The notes under the pieces: generated by a model
Databases searched by the model: none
The model's input: the letters and a program-made list of their open reading frames with translations, nothing else
Told to the model about the DNA's origin: nothing
Made by a program: the position numbers and the translations under genes
Shown: in pieces, positions 5,225-7,721 of the stretch
Layout of the letters: the number at the start of each line of letters is the position of its first letter
Numbering within the stretch: the first letter of the stretch is position 1
Origin: Candidatus Aminicenantota bacterium
GTDB taxonomy: Bacteria; Acidobacteriota; Aminicenantia; Aminicenantales; Aminicenantaceae
Direction: 5' to 3'
DNA: 7,721 bases
NCBI GenBank assembly: GCA_004378665.1
Contig: SOIA01000251.1
Location: 1-7,721 of the forward strand

Positions 5225-6631
5225 CTATAAGGAATTGAGGGACTGGTCGAGGTCGGCGATAATGTCGTCCGGATCCTCCGCGCCCACACAGAGTCTTATC
5301 ATTTGAGGGGGAACATCGGCATTTGCCCGGGCCTCTTCACCCTGCTGCAGGTGAGTGGAGATGGCGGGTATGGTGGCGATGCTTTTGATGCGGCCGAGAT
5401 CACCCGCCCTCATGATGAGATTGAATCCATCGAAGACTTTCCTTGCGTTTTGGGGAGGGCCATCCACTCTGAAACTGAACAGATGTCCGTAACGGTTGAT
5501 CTCATGGCCCTTGCCGTCGTCGGAATCCACGAGCTTCATGTATTTTTTAGCCAGGGGATGATACAGGAAACTTTCCTGTCCGAGATAATCAACCTGATAG
5601 ACACGTGGGTGCTGCTCGAGGAATCCTGCCACTTTTTCTGAATTTTGACTCAATAAGTCCATCCTGGAACGGAGCGTCCGCAGATCGTTCAAGGCGAAGA
5701 GGGCGTTCGTCGGAGAAGCGGCAGGCCCGGTGTCCCGGAAAGGGAGAAACTTGACGTACTCGGCGAAACTTTCCTTAAAGAGGGGATGGTCGTTTTTGAT
5801 TTTGGTCACGATGGGTTTTCGGCTGACCAGCGCCCCGCCCATGGCCAGGCCGCTGGCGGTTATGGATTTCGTCAGAGAGTGGATGACGATGTCAGCTCCG
5901 TAGGCAAAAGGACGCATCAACGCAGGAGTGGCACAGGTGGAATCGATGATAAAGGGGATGTCCCAGGAATGGGCCAGATCAGCGAGGGCTTTCACGTCGC
6001 AGAAAGACAGTTGCGGGTTGCTGGGAGCCTCGGAAAACAGAAATCTGGTGTTTTCGTCGATTTTCGACTCCCACTCCTCTAAATCCTCGGGATGGTGAAC
6101 CCAGCGCACTTCAATACCTCTCTCCTGCATCTTTCTCACGGAAAAGTGCTGGAAAGTGCCGCCGTAGATTTGAATGGAGGAAACGAAGTTTATTTTTTCT
6201 GGTCCGTTCGTCTGCTTGACCAGAAAGCAATCCACTGCGAGCATCAGAGCAGACATTCCGGAAGCCGTCACGAGGCAGGATGTGTCGCAACCGGTCTGAT
6301 AGCCTTCAAGCAAAGCCAGTGCCCATTCCAGGTAATAGGTGGTCGGGTTGGCAAACCGGGAGTAGCACCAGGTCGGGATCAGGTAGGAGAGAGCGGCTTC
6401 CAACTCGTCTGAGTCCCGGTAAGCCTGAGCCGTGGACAGATAAAGGGGTTCTATCACGGCTCCCTGATTCAAGTTTAAGGCTTCCTCCACGGTGTAGAGA
6501 CCGTGAACAGCTATGGTGTCGAATTTGAAATTTTTGGTTCGCTCCAGGGCTTTCTTTTTTTGGTCTAAGAATTTTTCGGCTTCCTTGATGTATTTTTTCA
6601 CTCCCGGGCTGTATTTTTGCTCGTCACTCAT
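5225..6631 (-). CDS. PLP-dependent Cys/Met-metabolism enzyme (MetY / methionine gamma-lyase-like)
   Basis: This 468-residue protein belongs to the transsulfuration (cystathionine gamma-synthase) fold group of PLP enzymes. Landmarks are YSRFANPT (90-97), the phosphate-binding SGM (124-126), Y156 in YGGTF stacking on the cofactor, EAPSNP (201-206), D230 at the pyridine nitrogen, the Schiff-base K255 in HSLTK, and R446 in RLCVGAEDPDDIIADL. The STHLQQ stretch (425-430) and the insertion at about 350-385 are most like O-acetylhomoserine sulfhydrylases. The methionine gamma-lyase cysteine in the YGCT position is G158 here. Other departures are DSTCATP for the common DNTFATP, D411 where relatives have SLG, and about 36 extra lysine-rich N-terminal residues, probably helical. 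The start is fixed by GAGGGGAG seven bases upstream, so the extension is probably real. It lies 28 bases downstream of the aminotransferase gene. The exact reaction (sulfhydrylation, gamma- or beta-elimination) is not resolved. Confidence 0.85.
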   Translation of the reverse strand: MSDEQKYSPGVKKYIKEAEKFLDQKKKALERTKNFKFDTIAVHGLYTVEEALNLNQGAVIEPLYLSTAQAYRDSDELEAALSYLIPTWCYSRFANPTTYYLEWALALLEGYQTGCDTSCLVTASGMSALMLAVDCFLVKQTNGPEKINFVSSIQIYGGTFQHFSVRKMQERGIEVRWVHHPEDLEEWESKIDENTRFLFSEAPSNPQLSFCDVKALADLAHSWDIPFIIDSTCATPALMRPFAYGADIVIHSLTKSITASGLAMGGALVSRKPIVTKIKNDHPLFKESFAEYVKFLPFRDTGPAASPTNALFALNDLRTLRSRMDLLSQNSEKVAGFLEQHPRVYQVDYLGQESFLYHPLAKKYMKLVDSDDGKGHEINRYGHLFSFRVDGPPQNARKVFDGFNLIMRAGDLGRIKSIATIPAISTHLQQGEEARANADVPPQMIRLCVGAEDPDDIIADLDQSLNSL

Positions 6632-6638
6632 GATTCTT

Positions 6639-6646
6639 CTCCCCTC
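6639..6646 (-). promoter_or_regulatory. Strong ribosome-binding site fixing the MetY-like start
   Basis: Read on the minus strand, GAGGGGAG ends seven bases before the ATG at 6631-6629. It lies in the 28-base gap after the aminotransferase stop. It supports the long N-terminal form of the enzyme, since no comparable site or nearby in-frame start would remove the extension. Confidence 0.75.
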
Positions 6647-6659
6647 GGAACGAATTGTC

Positions 6660-7721
6660 TTATGTCTTTTTCTTGGACTGATATTTCTGGATAACAGAAC
6701 TCAGCCTTTTGACTCCTTCGACGATTTCCTCTTTTGTGGGAAAGGAAAAATTGATCCTCATGGAATTGTATTTTTTAAATCCCTCCGGATAGAAGATTTC
6801 TCCTGGGACGAAAGCCACTTTCTCATCGATGGCCATGTAGAAAAGGTCGAGAGTGTTTATCTCCTCAGGCACGGTTATCCAGAGGAACAGCCCGCCTTCG
6901 GGTTTTGTCCATTTGACGCCCATATCTTCGGGAAAATTATCTTCCAGCGCTTCAAGGAAGAAATTCAATTTTTCAGAGTAATAGTGTCTTGTTTTCTGGA
7001 AATGAGTATCCAGGTCATACTCTTGAAGGAATGTCCTGCAGATATTCTGATTCAGCTTGGGCGTGTTGAGGATATTGGCTCCTTTGATGAAGGCAAACTT
7101 TTTGACCACTTCGGGCGGACCGATGTTGAATCCAACTCGAATGCCGGGACAGAGAATTTTTGAAAATGTGTACAGCCCGATCACATGGCCTTGATTCTTA
7201 TCCAGCGAGTAGATGGAAGGGAGATGCTCGCCCCTGTATCTCAGCTCTCTGTAAGGGCTGTCTTCGACGACGGGGATCTCATACTTCTTCGCCAATTCAA
7301 GGAGTGCGAGTCTTTTTTCAAGGCTGGTGGTGATCCCTGAGGGATTCTGAAAATCAGGGACAACATAGATGAATTTTGGTTTTTTCTTCTTCGTGTCTGA
7401 GTAATTTTTGATCTCTGCCTCCAGCCCTTTGACGTCCGTTCCGTCTTCTTCTATGGCTTTGACCACGTACTGGGCGTCTTCGAGCTCAAAGGCAGCCAGG
7501 GCTCCTCCAAAAGTGGGGAGGTCGATGGCAATGGCATCTTGAGGGTCAAGGAATAATCGCCCCACCAGGTCCAGGCCGTGCTGTCCGGAAGTGGTGATCA
7601 TGATGTTGTCCGGTCCGATGTGGATATCGTCCTTTTTGAGGTAATCTATGATGGCCTGCATCAGGTCTTTTTCTCCCGGGATGGGAGTGTATTGAAGCAC
7701 GTGCGTCCAATCTTCCTCGAG
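6660..7721 (-). CDS. Class-I PLP aminotransferase, LysN/2-aminoadipate type, 5' end outside the window
   Basis: The reading frame is open to the right edge. Residues LEEDWTH precede the GTG at 7700-7698, which therefore codes an internal valine rather than a start. About 353 residues are visible, and family members are usually near 400, so roughly 50 N-terminal residues are missing. Counting the valine at 7700 as 1, landmarks are the NPSG loop at 119-122, D147 and Y150 in VVEDSPY (cofactor ring), Schiff-base K181 in FSKILCPGIRVGF, the PEGGLFLWI segment (267-275), and R315 in MRINFSFP, which binds the substrate carboxylate. The GGLFLW and MRINFS pattern is typical of LysN/ARO8-like enzymes that transfer amino groups from 2-aminoadipate, aromatic or branched amino acids to 2-oxoglutarate. 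No helix-turn-helix part is visible, though a MocR-type N-terminal fusion cannot be excluded from this fragment. It is the upstream partner of the MetY-like gene. Confidence 0.88.
   Translation of the reverse strand, partial: LEEDWTHVLQYTPIPGEKDLMQAIIDYLKKDDIHIGPDNIMITTSGQHGLDLVGRLFLDPQDAIAIDLPTFGGALAAFELEDAQYVVKAIEEDGTDVKGLEAEIKNYSDTKKKKPKFIYVVPDFQNPSGITTSLEKRLALLELAKKYEIPVVEDSPYRELRYRGEHLPSIYSLDKNQGHVIGLYTFSKILCPGIRVGFNIGPPEVVKKFAFIKGANILNTPKLNQNICRTFLQEYDLDTHFQKTRHYYSEKLNFFLEALEDNFPEDMGVKWTKPEGGLFLWITVPEEINTLDLFYMAIDEKVAFVPGEIFYPEGFKKYNSMRINFSFPTKEEIVEGVKRLSSVIQKYQSKKKT

Noticed and set aside
6513..7163. 216-codon plus-strand open frame over the two PLP-enzyme genes
   Set aside because: It is antisense to sequence with clear PLP-enzyme motifs and shows no family signature of its own.

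Overview
The window holds four complete plus-strand genes (261-5214) facing one complete and one truncated minus-strand gene (5225-7721), with a 260-base non-coding leader at the left edge. Coding is dense. A predicted lipoprotein binding protein and bacterial Shine-Dalgarno sites point to a bacterium that anchors lipoproteins. I cannot assign a phylum from the sequence alone. Nothing looks like a phage, insertion sequence, CRISPR array, tRNA or rRNA.

Left edge (1-260). No convincing gene, but an unusual amount of structure. There is a candidate sigma-70-type promoter near 43-71. The octamer AAGATATG occurs three times (two direct, one inverted). A long bulged stem spans 164-222, a smaller one 102-127. 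The Shine-Dalgarno of the first gene sits in the 4-base loop of a perfect 7-bp palindrome (242-259). This looks like a regulated 5' leader.

Plus-strand operon (261-5214). Gene order is NAD(P)-dependent aldehyde dehydrogenase, RbsB-type substrate-binding lipoprotein, double-domain RbsA/MglA-type ATPase, and RbsC-type permease. Junctions are 17 bases, a 4-base ATGA overlap and 3 bases, so the genes are almost certainly cotranscribed. The last three form a complete importer of the CUT2 (ribose/galactose/AI-2-like) class. The binding-pocket residues only half match ribose-binding protein, so the ligand is probably not ribose. With an aldehyde dehydrogenase and no sugar kinase in the visible unit, the imported compound or a product of it is probably oxidised. 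The substrate is not identified.

Minus-strand pair (5225-7721, read right to left). A class-I PLP aminotransferase of the LysN/2-aminoadipate type, cut off by the right edge, is followed after 28 bases by a Cys/Met-metabolism (transsulfuration) PLP enzyme most like O-acetylhomoserine sulfhydrylase/methionine gamma-lyase relatives. They look cotranscribed and concerned with amino-acid or sulfur metabolism. The two units converge with only 10 bases between stop codons and no recognisable terminator. No regulator gene is visible for either unit.
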